DNA of 64,000 nucleotides, from positions 21,567,449 through 21,631,448 of the forward strand of contig NC_079491.1 of the NCBI RefSeq assembly GCF_020520425.1, written 5' to 3'. Below the pieces are notes generated by a model. That model was not told where the DNA came from. It saw only the letters and a program-made list of their open reading frames with translations, and did not search any database. This document shows, piece after piece, positions 1-9,300 of this stretch. Every line of letters starts with the position of its first letter. Position 1 is the stretch's first letter. Source of the stretch: Spinacia oleracea (Eukaryota > Streptophyta > Magnoliopsida > Caryophyllales > Amaranthaceae). The position numbers and the translations under genes were made by a program.

Positions 1-187
1 TACTCAATGAATTATTGAATTCTATCTTCGTCTTGATGAAATGCAACTTTCAAACTTGTGAGATATCTTTGTAAGAGTTGTTGAAAGAGGAAATTTAATT
101 GAATTTATCTATCTTGTGTAACTGCCACCAAAGTCAATGGATTAGTTTTTTATTATTTTTTCTGATGTTTTTTTTCTTCCCATACAG

Positions 188-604
188 CTTCTAGCTCCAT
201 CACCTGCAGTGATGCCTCTGCGAGTCCAATATGATGTGACAAATCCAAATTCAGTCTAGAAATGGTTGGATAGATGGTCAATATCCTGCCCATGGAAACC
301 AATTTCTCCCCCAAAGAAAGTCACTAACTCCAAGGTCTAAAAGAAGCAAGGGAACTCACTTGTTATTGATGGGTAAACAGGCAGGCCTAAGAGCAATTTT
401 CGCAAGGTTCCTTCCCTTTATGATAACATGTCAACGCAGTCCACCTCTGAAGTAGAAAAATCTCGGCGAAATCTGAAGAAAGTTGTAAGCCACCCCGCAG
501 ATTTGGTGCAAGAAAATCCACAACATGAGCTTGAGAAGGTTAGACGTAGCCTTAGCAAAGTTCACACCCCTGTATCCGAAAGCTCTATTTAGCCTCAGAC
601 TGAG
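188..604 (+). pseudogene. IQD31/32-like (IQ67-domain family) exon fragment
   Basis: One reading frame of 139 codons runs from a splice acceptor (CAG at 185-187) to a donor (GT at 605). It contains the block VQENPQHELEKVRRSL and the preceding EKSRRNLKKV, which I recognise from the C-terminal half of the large IQ67-domain calmodulin-binding proteins of the IQD31/32 type. Four in-frame stops (257, 338, 374, 590) and no frameshift show it is non-functional but kept its exon boundaries. The calmodulin-binding IQ motifs are not in this piece. It sits in the same orientation as the other captured fragments. The family call is from memory of conserved blocks and should be confirmed by blastx. Confidence 0.65.
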
Positions 605-616
605 GTAACTGAGAGG

Positions 617-757
617 CATTTGAATTAAAACAAAAATAAATACATCAACGAATCAAAAATCCACCATTTTCAAACTGTCTTTTGTTCTTGTTGACACAGT
701 TTGAAAATGGTGGATTTTTGATTTATTGATGTATTTATTTTTGTTTTAATTCAAATG
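617..757. repeat. Near-perfect fold-back (62-bp inverted repeat)
   Basis: The left arm 617-678 and right arm 696-757 are inverted complements with 60 of 62 positions matching. The loop is 17 bp (679-695). The repeat starts 12 bases after the donor of the IQD-like exon. It could be a fold-back MITE or a hairpin RNA source. The arms are AT-rich and I see no obvious target duplication. Confidence 0.9.
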
Positions 758-2260
758 ATTAGCATTGATTTTATTAGCTGTGTTTTGGGTTCCATCCTTA
801 GTCCCTTCAACGAAGAGCTGCTGCATTCACCTGATACTGACAGGATATTCTTTGAATCCGCTCTTGATCAGTCAGAGAGATATGCAATGTTGTTGTATCT
901 GTCACAATAACTGACATAGTTTGTTTAGGGTTAATAATTGATTGTTTTTGTTTATAGATTTCCAACTTTGAATCGATAGATTCAGATGCAGACTAATCTT
1001 CACCGAGTTTCTGAGATTGTTGTAACACCCAAGGATACAGATGATGCTGGTGGGATACAGAACAACAGGACATCATCTATTAAACGATCTCGAGAGAATG
1101 AAATTGCAAACAACAGAGAATGATTTTGATTTTCGAATGGATCTAAGTGACGAAAAATTGAATTGCGAACAACGAAGGTTAGTTGTAATTTTTGAATTTG
1201 GAGTTGTATTACGATTTTATGTTTTTAATTTGATAATTTTATTGCATTTTGATTTACAAAGAATATGTATGGAAAATTAATATGGTGAAGAACCCTAATT
1301 CGCGATTTAATTGGTTACTAAACTGTTTTGAGGGGCGGAAACAGCTAAATATGTTATGTATTAGCGAGCTTCACTTCATGTGCTAAATCAAATACAAATT
1401 TGTTATTGTATTCTATAGAAAATACACTATTTACTTTTGGTTTGAATAGGGTCTAGATAACTTGTGCGCCTGGAAAATTCAAGTTGCTTGATTGTAATTT
1501 TAGCTACATTTGGTACTTGGGTTTTGTTTGATTGTGGAATTAATTCGATTGATGTTTTTGTTTATTGTTGTTGTGTAGTGAATTATTACAATTTTTTTTA
1601 CGAATTTCATTGGGTTTTGAATGGTTTTATGTTGGGATATTTTTGGGTTTTCAAGTTAAGTTGTTATACATTGTAATTAGGATAAGACATATTTTTGGAT
1701 TTTCAAGTTATGTTGTTATTCATTGTAATTAAGTTGTTATTCATGTGCTTCGGATTGTTTCTTGATGTTATATAGTAAATGCATATGTTTCGGTATATAG
1801 TCCTCTTAGGAATAGTCTTTGGTCCTATAGTTGCAAATGCTAAAAGATTCTGGAAGGGGAAATGTGTTCAATGACATTGGTGAAACCAAAGAATGGTAAT
1901 GTTGATCATCAGCACGTTGCATCTGTTCCTTTGAGCTTTGGCTTTCAGACTTGCAGTCAGTATTACTGAAAGAACTCTATGGACTGAACTATTTATATTA
2001 TATTCTTGTGAATTGGGACTCAGTTGCAGTTGATGTTGAGGGATCAAGGATCATATTGAGTACTAAATGTGTTTGAAATCTCAGATTGATGCTTGCTAGC
2101 CTACTACTGCTATTATGCTGCTGCTATGCTTTGCTGCTATACTGCTGATATTGTTGTTAATATTTCTGTAATGCTAGAATATATTATGTTGTTACTGCTA
2201 TATAGTCTTAAACACGATATACTAAAGACAGAATATTTTTTTTTTTTGAAAAAATTGCAG
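758..2260. other. Intron-like AT-rich DNA with possible exon scraps
   Basis: No recognisable gene. A 44-codon open stretch at 986-1120 follows an AG and reads like coding sequence (charged, with HRVSEIVVTPKDTDDAG), but I cannot name it. A second readable stretch lies near 810-910. Positions 2091-2180 are rich in CTG and GCT triplets, as is the protease-gene intron of CACTA-2. This stretch probably combines CACTA intron and captured intron sequence. Confidence 0.5.
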
Positions 2261-2864
2261 ATTTTGCTTACAAAGATTGGATCAAGGTTTGTCACTTTAC
2301 CAGTAGAGAGACTTCTAGCAGTAGTCAATGTCCTGCTCCACCAGTGCTACAAGTATCCAACTGCAACTACTGCGGAGGTGCCTCAGTCTCTTAGGAAGGA
2401 GCTTTCCGGTGTCTGTAGGGCTTGCTTCTCAGCAGATGCTGTAAACAAGCATGTTGATTTCGTGCGAGAGTACAAGCCAGACTTTGAACGTGATATTGAT
2501 CCAGATAACACTTCTACCTTCCCAGCAACACTTTCTGAACTCACTGAGACATTGAAGCATTGGAATAATGTTCTGCAAAGCAATGTTGAGGACAAATTTC
2601 CTGCTGTGCTGAAGCTGGAAGAGGAAAGCAGGGTTTTGCGTGATTTCCATGTTGTTGATGGTGAGCTTCCAGGACAGTATTTCACTGATCAGGTATGAAT
2701 AGTTCTCATCAGACATAGAATCCTCTATTGCTTGACTCTACATAGTGATTTTGGCGTTTTTATATAAAAATGAATAGCTTCCTCTGTTTCTTTTTTCTCT
2801 TAATTTGACAGCTAAAACTTTTCTATTTCCTTAGGAAATTGCTCCTGATCATACAGTAAAATTA
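2261..2864 (+). pseudogene. TRRAP/TRA1-like gene fragment (two exons)
   Basis: Exon 1 (2261-2692, 144 codons, no stop) follows a TTGCAG acceptor and ends at CAG with GTATGA as donor. It contains KYPTATTAEVPQSL, SGVCRACF and KLEEESRVLRDFHVVD, blocks I recognise from the plant TRRAP/TRA1 subunit of SAGA and NuA4 histone acetyltransferase complexes. Exon 2 starts at 2835 after a TTCCTTAG acceptor and continues the same protein with EIAPDHTVKL, then loses similarity at about 2865. TRRAP proteins are close to 3,900 residues, so this is a small captured piece. The clean splice sites suggest capture from genomic DNA with its intron (2693-2834), not from cDNA. The open frame could mean recent capture or chance. 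Confidence 0.8.
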
Positions 2865-3962
2865 GGTTACCTAATACAACAAGAATAGGGTTAGTGTAAA
2901 TCATATTTCTGAAATAGAGGTAGCATTCAAGGCTGGGAAATATACACTGGAATAGGGATTTTAACTTATCCTACAGATCAGATGCTAAGCTATTAAGCTA
3001 ACCACTTTGATTAAAAGGTTAAGGTGATCCTGATCCATCCTGGTTGAAGGGACTGGATAGGTCCATGTTTTACAGACGCCTTGGAACGACTTGGACTCGG
3101 GTCAACAGGCCGATAGTCATCAAATTCAGGGCTAGCAGAGCAAGTGCTTCATCAGAACATAATGATAAGAGTTCCTTTACACTTAAGTCTCTCTAAAAGA
3201 ATGAGAGTATTAGTTTAACCTATTGTCTGGTTAATTGACCGTGCATTATCTCAGACTCCCGAAGCACCTCAAGCTATATATGTCATTCAATTAATCTTAT
3301 TTTAAAATTGGACACAACATTCATATCCCTGATTCCTGTTAGTTAGCTCTGATTAATATATTTTAGACCGGTTAGCCATTTCTGGTTAATATTTTACTTC
3401 AAGCCCCATTCGCATGAATCTAACTTGATTGTTTTGTTAATTTTCAGAAACTCGAAGCTTACGCACACGCTGCAGAGCTCTTGAGGTGAGATACTTTAGC
3501 CCAATATTTATCCCTTGAAGGATCAGATTACAACTAAGCCTTGTTGAACCGACATATGGCTGTAAGTTATCTGTCTTATTTATCCAGATTAGTCCTAGCG
3601 CTGCATACTTGGGGGAGACTTTATGCTCCCTGAACTTTGCATGGAGTATGTGATGATTGAGAACTTCATACTTATTTCTTATTTTAGTTTGTTGGCTTCA
3701 GCTTACTAAAATTTATGTACTTTAAAGGTTTTTGATGCAATTTTCCTATTCTTCTTATCCAAATAAACAACTTGCTGATGCTCACGTTTGTCTTAAAAAA
3801 TCACCATAATACAGAAGCTGATTTCTTGATCCGAAAGAAGTAAATCCATCTGTAACTTGGTTCTTTAGCTGCTTTTGACTTTGTTCTATAAGTGAATAAA
3901 CCTGCCAACTTCCTGTTCTAACCTTATCTGTATGTGTGTTTTTTTGGGTGGGAATTTATTAG
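2865..3962 (+). other. Unassigned stretch with one exon-like block
   Basis: The TRRAP similarity ends abruptly here and the following sequence is AT-rich. At 3448-3485 a 38-bp block lies between a TTTTCAG acceptor and a GTGAG donor and reads KLEAYAHAAELLR. I cannot assign it to a gene. Nothing else coding is visible. Confidence 0.45.
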
Positions 3963-4051
3963 TTTATGCAGATGGAAGTATCTGTCTTGACATTCTACAA
4001 AACCAGTGGAGTCCCATATATGATGTTGCTGCTATCCTAACGTCAATCCAG
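3963..4051 (+). pseudogene. UBC2/RAD6-like E2 exon fragment
   Basis: An 89-bp exon between AG (3961-3962) and GTAATA (from 4052) reads [20 protein letters not shown] and AAILTSIQ without a gap. This matches the conserved core of plant RAD6-type ubiquitin-conjugating enzymes (UBC1/2), including the catalytic cysteine in SICLDIL. The exon limits look like those of the intact gene family. No other exon of the E2 fold is found within the window, so the piece cannot make an enzyme by itself. It lies on the same strand as the IQD-like and TRRAP-like fragments. Confidence 0.85.
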
Positions 4052-4299
4052 GTAATAAGTTAGCCTTGAGGAATTTCTTGGGATTTTAGGCACATATTTA
4101 TAATTAGTATCTCTTGTTTATAGTAGTAATTAGTATCTTCTTTTACATGCTTGTGATTCACTAAAGAGTTCATTTTGATCCATGTTGAGAAAGAGCAAAA
4201 AAGTGTGTTGAAATGGTTTTATTCTTTAAATATTTAAAGAGCCATAGGAGAGTTTCATCTTTTGTATCCTCGTTCTATCTAGTGCTTTAAGGAACTCCA

Positions 4300-5340
4300 A
4301 GTATAGAGAGGTGTTATTTTATTCTTATTACATGATTAATATGCATAGTTTTAACTTTCTAAAACTCATTCCAATCTATGCATATACATTTAAGGCTCAT
4401 TGGGTTTTTATAGGTCATATTTAGAGCTAAAATGACATTTACGCTCCCAACTTTGAACTAAAGAACCTAAAGACTCATTTTATTCTTATTACATGATTAA
4501 TATGCATAGTTATAACTTTCTAAAACTCATTCCAATCCATGTAAGCACATTTAAGGCTCATTGGGTCGTTAGAGGTCATATTTAGAGCTAAAACGACATT
4601 TTAAACTTAAGGACTTATTTTAAACTTATTACATGATTAGTATGTTTAGTTTTAAGTTTCCAAGACTTATTCCAATCTACTTATGCACATTTAAGGATTG
4701 TTTGGTCGTTATAGGTCATATTTAGGCTTAAATGAGACATTTTCGCTCCCAAATTTGAACTACAGAACCTAAGAACTCATTTTATACTTATTATACATTT
4801 AATATGCATAGTTTTAACTTTCTAAGACTCATTCGAATCTATTAATGCACATTTAAGGCTAATTGGTTCGTTATAGGTCATATTTAGGCTAAAATGATAT
4901 TTTCGCTCCCAAATTTGAACTAAAGAACCTAAGGACTTATTTTAAACCTTTTACATGATTAATATGCTTAATTTGAAGTTTCCAAGACTTATTCCAATCT
5001 ATTTATGCACATTTAAGGTTTGTTTGGTCGTTATTGGCCATATTTAGGCTAAAATGAGCATTTTATCTCCCAAATTTGAAATAAAGAACCTAAGGACTCA
5101 TTTTAAACTTATTAATGTTTTACATGCTTAGGTATAACTTTCTATGACTCATTCCAATATATTTATGCACATTTAAGGCTCATTGGGTCGTTATAGGTCA
5201 TATTTAGCCTAAAATGACATTTTCGCTCCCAACTTTGAACTAAAGAACCTAATGACTCATTTTAAACTTAGTACATGGTTATTATGTTTATTTTTAAGTT
5301 TCCAAGACTTATTCCAATAAACTTATACATATCAAATTTT
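4300..5340. repeat. Tandem array, about 160-bp unit, seven copies
   Basis: The marker ACTCATTCCAATCTA (with variants) recurs near 4363, 4524, 4664, 4827, 4986, 5147 and 5306, a spacing close to 160 bp. Shared blocks include TATGCACATTTAAGG, TTATAGGTCATATTTA and TCGCTCCCAACTTTGAAC. Copies are diverged. The array fills the intron directly before the last exon of the Ulp1-like gene (5353). A related array lies in the equivalent intron of CACTA-2 at 61440-62440. Confidence 0.9.
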
Positions 5341-5352
5341 TGTTTTTGTAAG

Positions 5353-5454
5353 GTCTATACTCCGAGGACTGCGCCTTATGCTAGTGAGGAAATTGATGTG
5401 GTTCGTGAGCAATGGGCGAAGTTTTTTACCAGCAAGTATTTATTATTGACCTGA
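5353..5454 (+). pseudogene. Last exon of CACTA-1 Ulp1-like (C48) protease gene
   Basis: After a TGTAAG acceptor (AG at 5351-5352) the exon reads to a TGA at 5452-5454 and contains EEIDVVREQWAKFF. This matches the C-terminal tail that follows the Ulp1-like cysteine protease domain in CACTA-encoded proteins, and it parallels the last exon of CACTA-2 (DEQIDE motif, 60755-60799). The catalytic His, Asp, Gln and Cys exons, present in CACTA-2 at 62501-62967, are not found upstream of this exon within the window. Captured host exons occupy that space instead. Whether the full gene lies further left cannot be seen. Confidence 0.65.
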
Positions 5455-5709
5455 GGAAGCTTGATCGAGTTGGTTTAGATGTATAGAACAATCTTTTATG
5501 TTAAAATGCATGGGTACGTTGAAATTGGAACGTATGTATATTTAAATGTATTAGCACGTGCACTTTGGTTTTGGAATATATACAAAACTACAGTTATTGT
5601 TTATATATTTGTTATACAGGTTGCGATATTCTATTATTGTTATGACAGGTTTCTATATTTGGTGCAAAATCCCTAAAGAAATTAGAATTTTCCCGCCAAA
5701 AGTGCTTTG
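5455..5709. other. 3' flank of the CACTA-1 gene
   Basis: AT-rich sequence between the last exon and the subterminal repeats. No gene or repeat is recognised. Confidence 0.4.
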
Positions 5710-6004
5710 TTGCAGCGTACATATATATGTGTACGCTGCAACAAGGGTGTAAATTTTGGCAAATTTTCAGACTTGTTGCAGCGTACAAATAGATGTACCC
5801 TGCAACAATGGAGTTTTTTGCAGCGTACACTTCTTTGTACGCTGCAACAAGTCAATATTTTTGCCAAAATTTTGACACTTGTTGCAGCGTACATGCATAT
5901 GTACGCTGCAAAAAAGTACATTTTGCAGCGAACATTGTACGCTGCAACAAGTTCAGACTTGTTGCAGGCCCCCCAGTTGCAGCATACGATGTACGCTGCA
6001 ACAG
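5710..6004. repeat. CACTA-1 subterminal hairpin repeats
   Basis: Six inverted units of the form TTGCAGCGTAC...GTACGCTGCAA occur at about 5710-5741, 5776-5805, 5818-5847, 5882-5911, 5922-5947 and 5977-6002. Each unit is a hairpin with a short AT-rich loop. In CACTA elements such subterminal repeats are the binding sites of the element's transposase. Short open frames here in several phases are by-products of the repeat. Confidence 0.88.
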
Positions 6005-6021
6005 GGGTCTAAAAGCCCGTT

Positions 6022-6046
6022 GCAATAAGGGTTTTTTCTACTAGTG
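6022..6046 (-). repeat. CACTA-1 right terminal sequence
   Basis: The plus strand ends ...TTTTTTCTACTAGTG at 6046, the complement of the CACTAGTAGAAAAAA terminus. The same first bases open CACTA-2 at 49502, so the two elements share terminus type while their subterminal repeats differ. Confidence 0.85.
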
Positions 6047-6049
6047 TAT

Positions 6050-6321
6050 CGTATAATACGTTTCCAACTTAAATCCCGAAAAGCTATTAAATGAATTTCC
6101 GATTCATTTAATCCAGTGATCTGTTACGTGTCATTGGTGTGACCTTGTAGGTTCAGTTAAGAGTAAGTTGTGAGTTCAATATCTATTAGAACTCACTGAT
6201 CGGAAGCATTGCTCCAGCTAGCTGTTCCGATCACTTGATCTCACTGAATTAATTGTTCGCAATTAATCTGAACCTTGGTATTAGATTTAATGCACCTTGG
6301 GTGAAGGACATATTTCCTTCA
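6050..6321 (-). repeat. Copia 3' LTR, cut by CACTA-1
   Basis: Read on the minus strand, 6321 begins TGAAGGAAATATGTCCTTC, a common start of plant copia LTRs. A PPT-like run (minus ACAAGTGGGAGAT) precedes it. The LTR runs into the CACTA-1 terminus after about 270 bp, so its end is outside the window, on the far side of CACTA-1. Confidence 0.75.
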
Positions 6322-6336
6322 ATCTCCCACTTGTCA

Positions 6337-9300
6337 TTCAGACAAGTGTGCATCCACATTCCTTTGTCGCTTAGTGTTACTTACTGAACATAAGGTAAGA
6401 TCCAAGCCATCCTTATTAGGTCCAGAAGTGTTTCTCGGATTACAGAGTTCAACTATCAAACTTTTGCAGAAGGTTAAGCCTAACCATTCTGAGCACGGCC
6501 ATGCATTTTACAGTATCTAACTCTCCGAGAGGCCTTGTTACACAACAACACCATATCCTATAAAAGATAGGAGGACAATCCATTCTTGCAATCTATGAAC
6601 ACTCACTTTGATTCATAGAATGCCCAATAACTGCTTTTATAGCCTCCTTTTACGGTGCGACGTTTAGCTAGTATCAAAGCGAACTAATTCTCAAACGAGC
6701 AGACATAATCGCTCATGTTCTGAGGAACGGTTTCTAATCACCATTAATGAGAACTACCTATGACATGACTTTAATCTCTTAAAGTATTCTCATGGTCAAT
6801 CCGATACAAGATCCAATAAGTATCTATGCAAAAGATTCTAACATCCAGTCACTCTAGTTCAAGAAACAGAACTAAGTAATCTACTTGCAATCTAATCTTC
6901 ATTAGTCATTGGTCGTCCACCTTTCAATGACCTGGATTAGGGATCCTTTGTGACTTCAATATTCAAGTTCACTTATGGGTGTTTCTTTGCCGAAGAATCC
7001 ATCTTGACATCCCATTTGAATGATTTGAATCACATGGACTTATCATTTAATAATAAACCAAGATTAAATGAACTATGAAATATGATTTCATAAATGATAA
7101 ATGTTTAAACCAAATGCTTACCAATTTATGGGCCTCTAACCCAAAATCAAACATTTAATGTTTTACAGATATATAGGCCTTTCACCCAATACTTAAAACA
7201 TTCATGGAACTCAAACTTGATTCCATATCTGCATATGAATGTTGTGTATCATTCAATGCAGAGGTTTAGTTTATCATACTTTGCTATTCTTAGCATCTTT
7301 TCTATCGAAAGCCTTTCGATGTAAGATGAAAAGATATTTTGAATATGTTTCTAGAATAATCTAGTCTTTCCTTGCTGTTTAGAATGATAATCATATCTAA
7401 AATAGAAAATCATCCAGGTAGCAGACTTGTGATCAACCTGAGTTCATTGAAGAACTCCCACTAAAAAAAATTCCCTTTTATTGCTTCTTAGGCAATAATG
7501 AATTCATTTGAATTATGTAGAATTTCAAATGATGCTTCCTTTTTGGAATACTCCAACCAGTTCACATAGATGTGGGAGATACATCTTTCAACTGAGAACT
7601 TGGAAACTAATCATTGATTCAGTTTCCCATGCATCACATATGGTTTAGAACCTATGTAACCACCTTTTAATCACGACGCCTAATTGCCCATGTTTGTTTG
7701 TGGTTTGCCTAACAACAAGATCTAACTTTTGCTTAGGCAAATGCATGTAGCATCAAAACTTTAGTTATCTTCACTTCCTCTTATCAAGTGCTCATCCTAC
7801 ATATCCAAATGTATTGGATGTTCTTGATACTGTTCCAATGATCTTTGATCCATATCAATAGAGATTGGTATAAACTCGTCACGATCCAATGTTCACGAGT
7901 TATCTTGGCGATCTATATATCACATCATACATGATTGATTGTAATGCAAAAACCATTCGCATTTTAAAATCCATCCATGTAACTTTTAGCTTCATTCTGT
8001 TTCAAGAGACACTGAATCTTGCTAAAATCTTGGCATTGCCATGTGATATAAGGTGAAGGCACCTCTTCAAGGTTCTTCATGCTTAAATCTAGTGATTACA
8101 GCCTAGCTTTATACTTAGTTAAAGCATTCATAACTTAGACTTGCTCATATGGGTTGAGAGTCTCTTTTGAGTCTCTCCATTGTGTTTGATTTAGTAATTA
8201 CTTTTACAGAATCCAAACAACTCTTTAGATCCTATCCAATAGATCTTTATACCAGTATGTTCTAAGTTTCGCCATGGTTCTAATATTGATAAATACTTCA
8301 AATCTAACCATTTAGAATTTGAATGTCATTTTCAATAGAGAGATTTGCATCTCATATATAGAACCAATAAATTTGACTTAGCTCCCACTAAACTCCTCCT
8401 CTATAAGATGATCCATATTTTTCATAAAGCTATGATTGCTCAATAGCCTTTTAGACAAATATGGTCCAATTCCCACTTGCATGCTTTAATCTACGAATAG
8501 ATTTCTTAAGCTTGCTCTTTTATCTAGCATCCAAAACTTTTACATTGTGTGATGTACACAATTCCTTTCTACAAGTCCAATTGAGTAAGGTGTTTCGTTT
8601 TCCAATTGCCATATTGCCATATGCAATGATTACTAGATTTATCCAAAATAGTTCAAGCATTCCGATTTGGTGAAAAAGATTTCAACATTATCAATGCCGT
8701 GAAGTTGTTTACAATCTTTAACCACCAATCTAGCTTCTCTTTTGTATGTGTATACAATATCATCTCTGTATGTTTTGAAAACATGTTTGCAACTAATGGG
8801 AGTGAACCCTTTATGAAAATCAACCAAATCATAGATTTGATTCTCTAAGTTGAAGATATTTCGGATAAAATGGCCTCAAAAAATTTTGTATGGCCTCGAA
8901 CCATACTTATGTTTCAGATGGCCTCAAACCATACTTGGGAATTTTTAATTCGTCGTAGCTAAACTGTAAGTCGTATGTTCTTGAAGCACTTTCCAAAGTC
9001 TTCATAGTTTTCATTCCTCAAGATATCTGTGTATCTATCTTGGTTGAATTCTATTCCTTATACGATTTACCTAGGTATTGAACATCAAACGTTAAGTGTC
9101 TATAAAGACATTACTCAAGTCCTTTGAGTATTAGGATTCTCTTGAAGCACTTCTAAAGTCTTCATGAAGCTCTTCCAAAGGCTTCTAAGGACGGAGCTTT
9201 TCCAAAGACTCCCGAGTATCCTACATTTGTTTGTTGCTTGACTCGAAGTCCATTCGAGGTCTTTTTTCTCCCACTTGCCTTTTTGGAAATTTGATGGTTT

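Larger units (their letters stand above)
1..6046 (+). mobile_element. CACTA (En/Spm) element CACTA-1, right part
   Basis: The right end is a CACTA terminus: read on the minus strand, 6046 begins CACTAGTAGAAAAAA. It is preceded by an array of subterminal inverted repeats (5710-6004), as CACTA elements carry. The last exon of a Ulp1-like protease gene lies just inside it. The left end is outside the window, so the target duplication cannot be checked; the three bases after the right end are TAT. The body holds spliced-looking fragments of at least three host genes, all on the plus strand, which fits a gene-capturing (Pack-type) CACTA. No TNP2-type transposase is visible here. Confidence 0.8.

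Noticed and set aside
2093..2698. A complete 201-residue protein starting at 2093
   Set aside because: Residues before 2261 are intron-like (T-rich with an acceptor at 2260). Only the part from 2261 matches TRRAP, and a splice donor ends it.
4300..5340. CRISPR-like or bacterial repeat array
   Set aside because: Units are 160 bp without short conserved repeats and unique spacers, and the array sits in a plant transposon intron.
5558..6044. Small frames with repeated YAAT and RCNK motifs
   Set aside because: They are translations of CACTA subterminal hairpin repeats.
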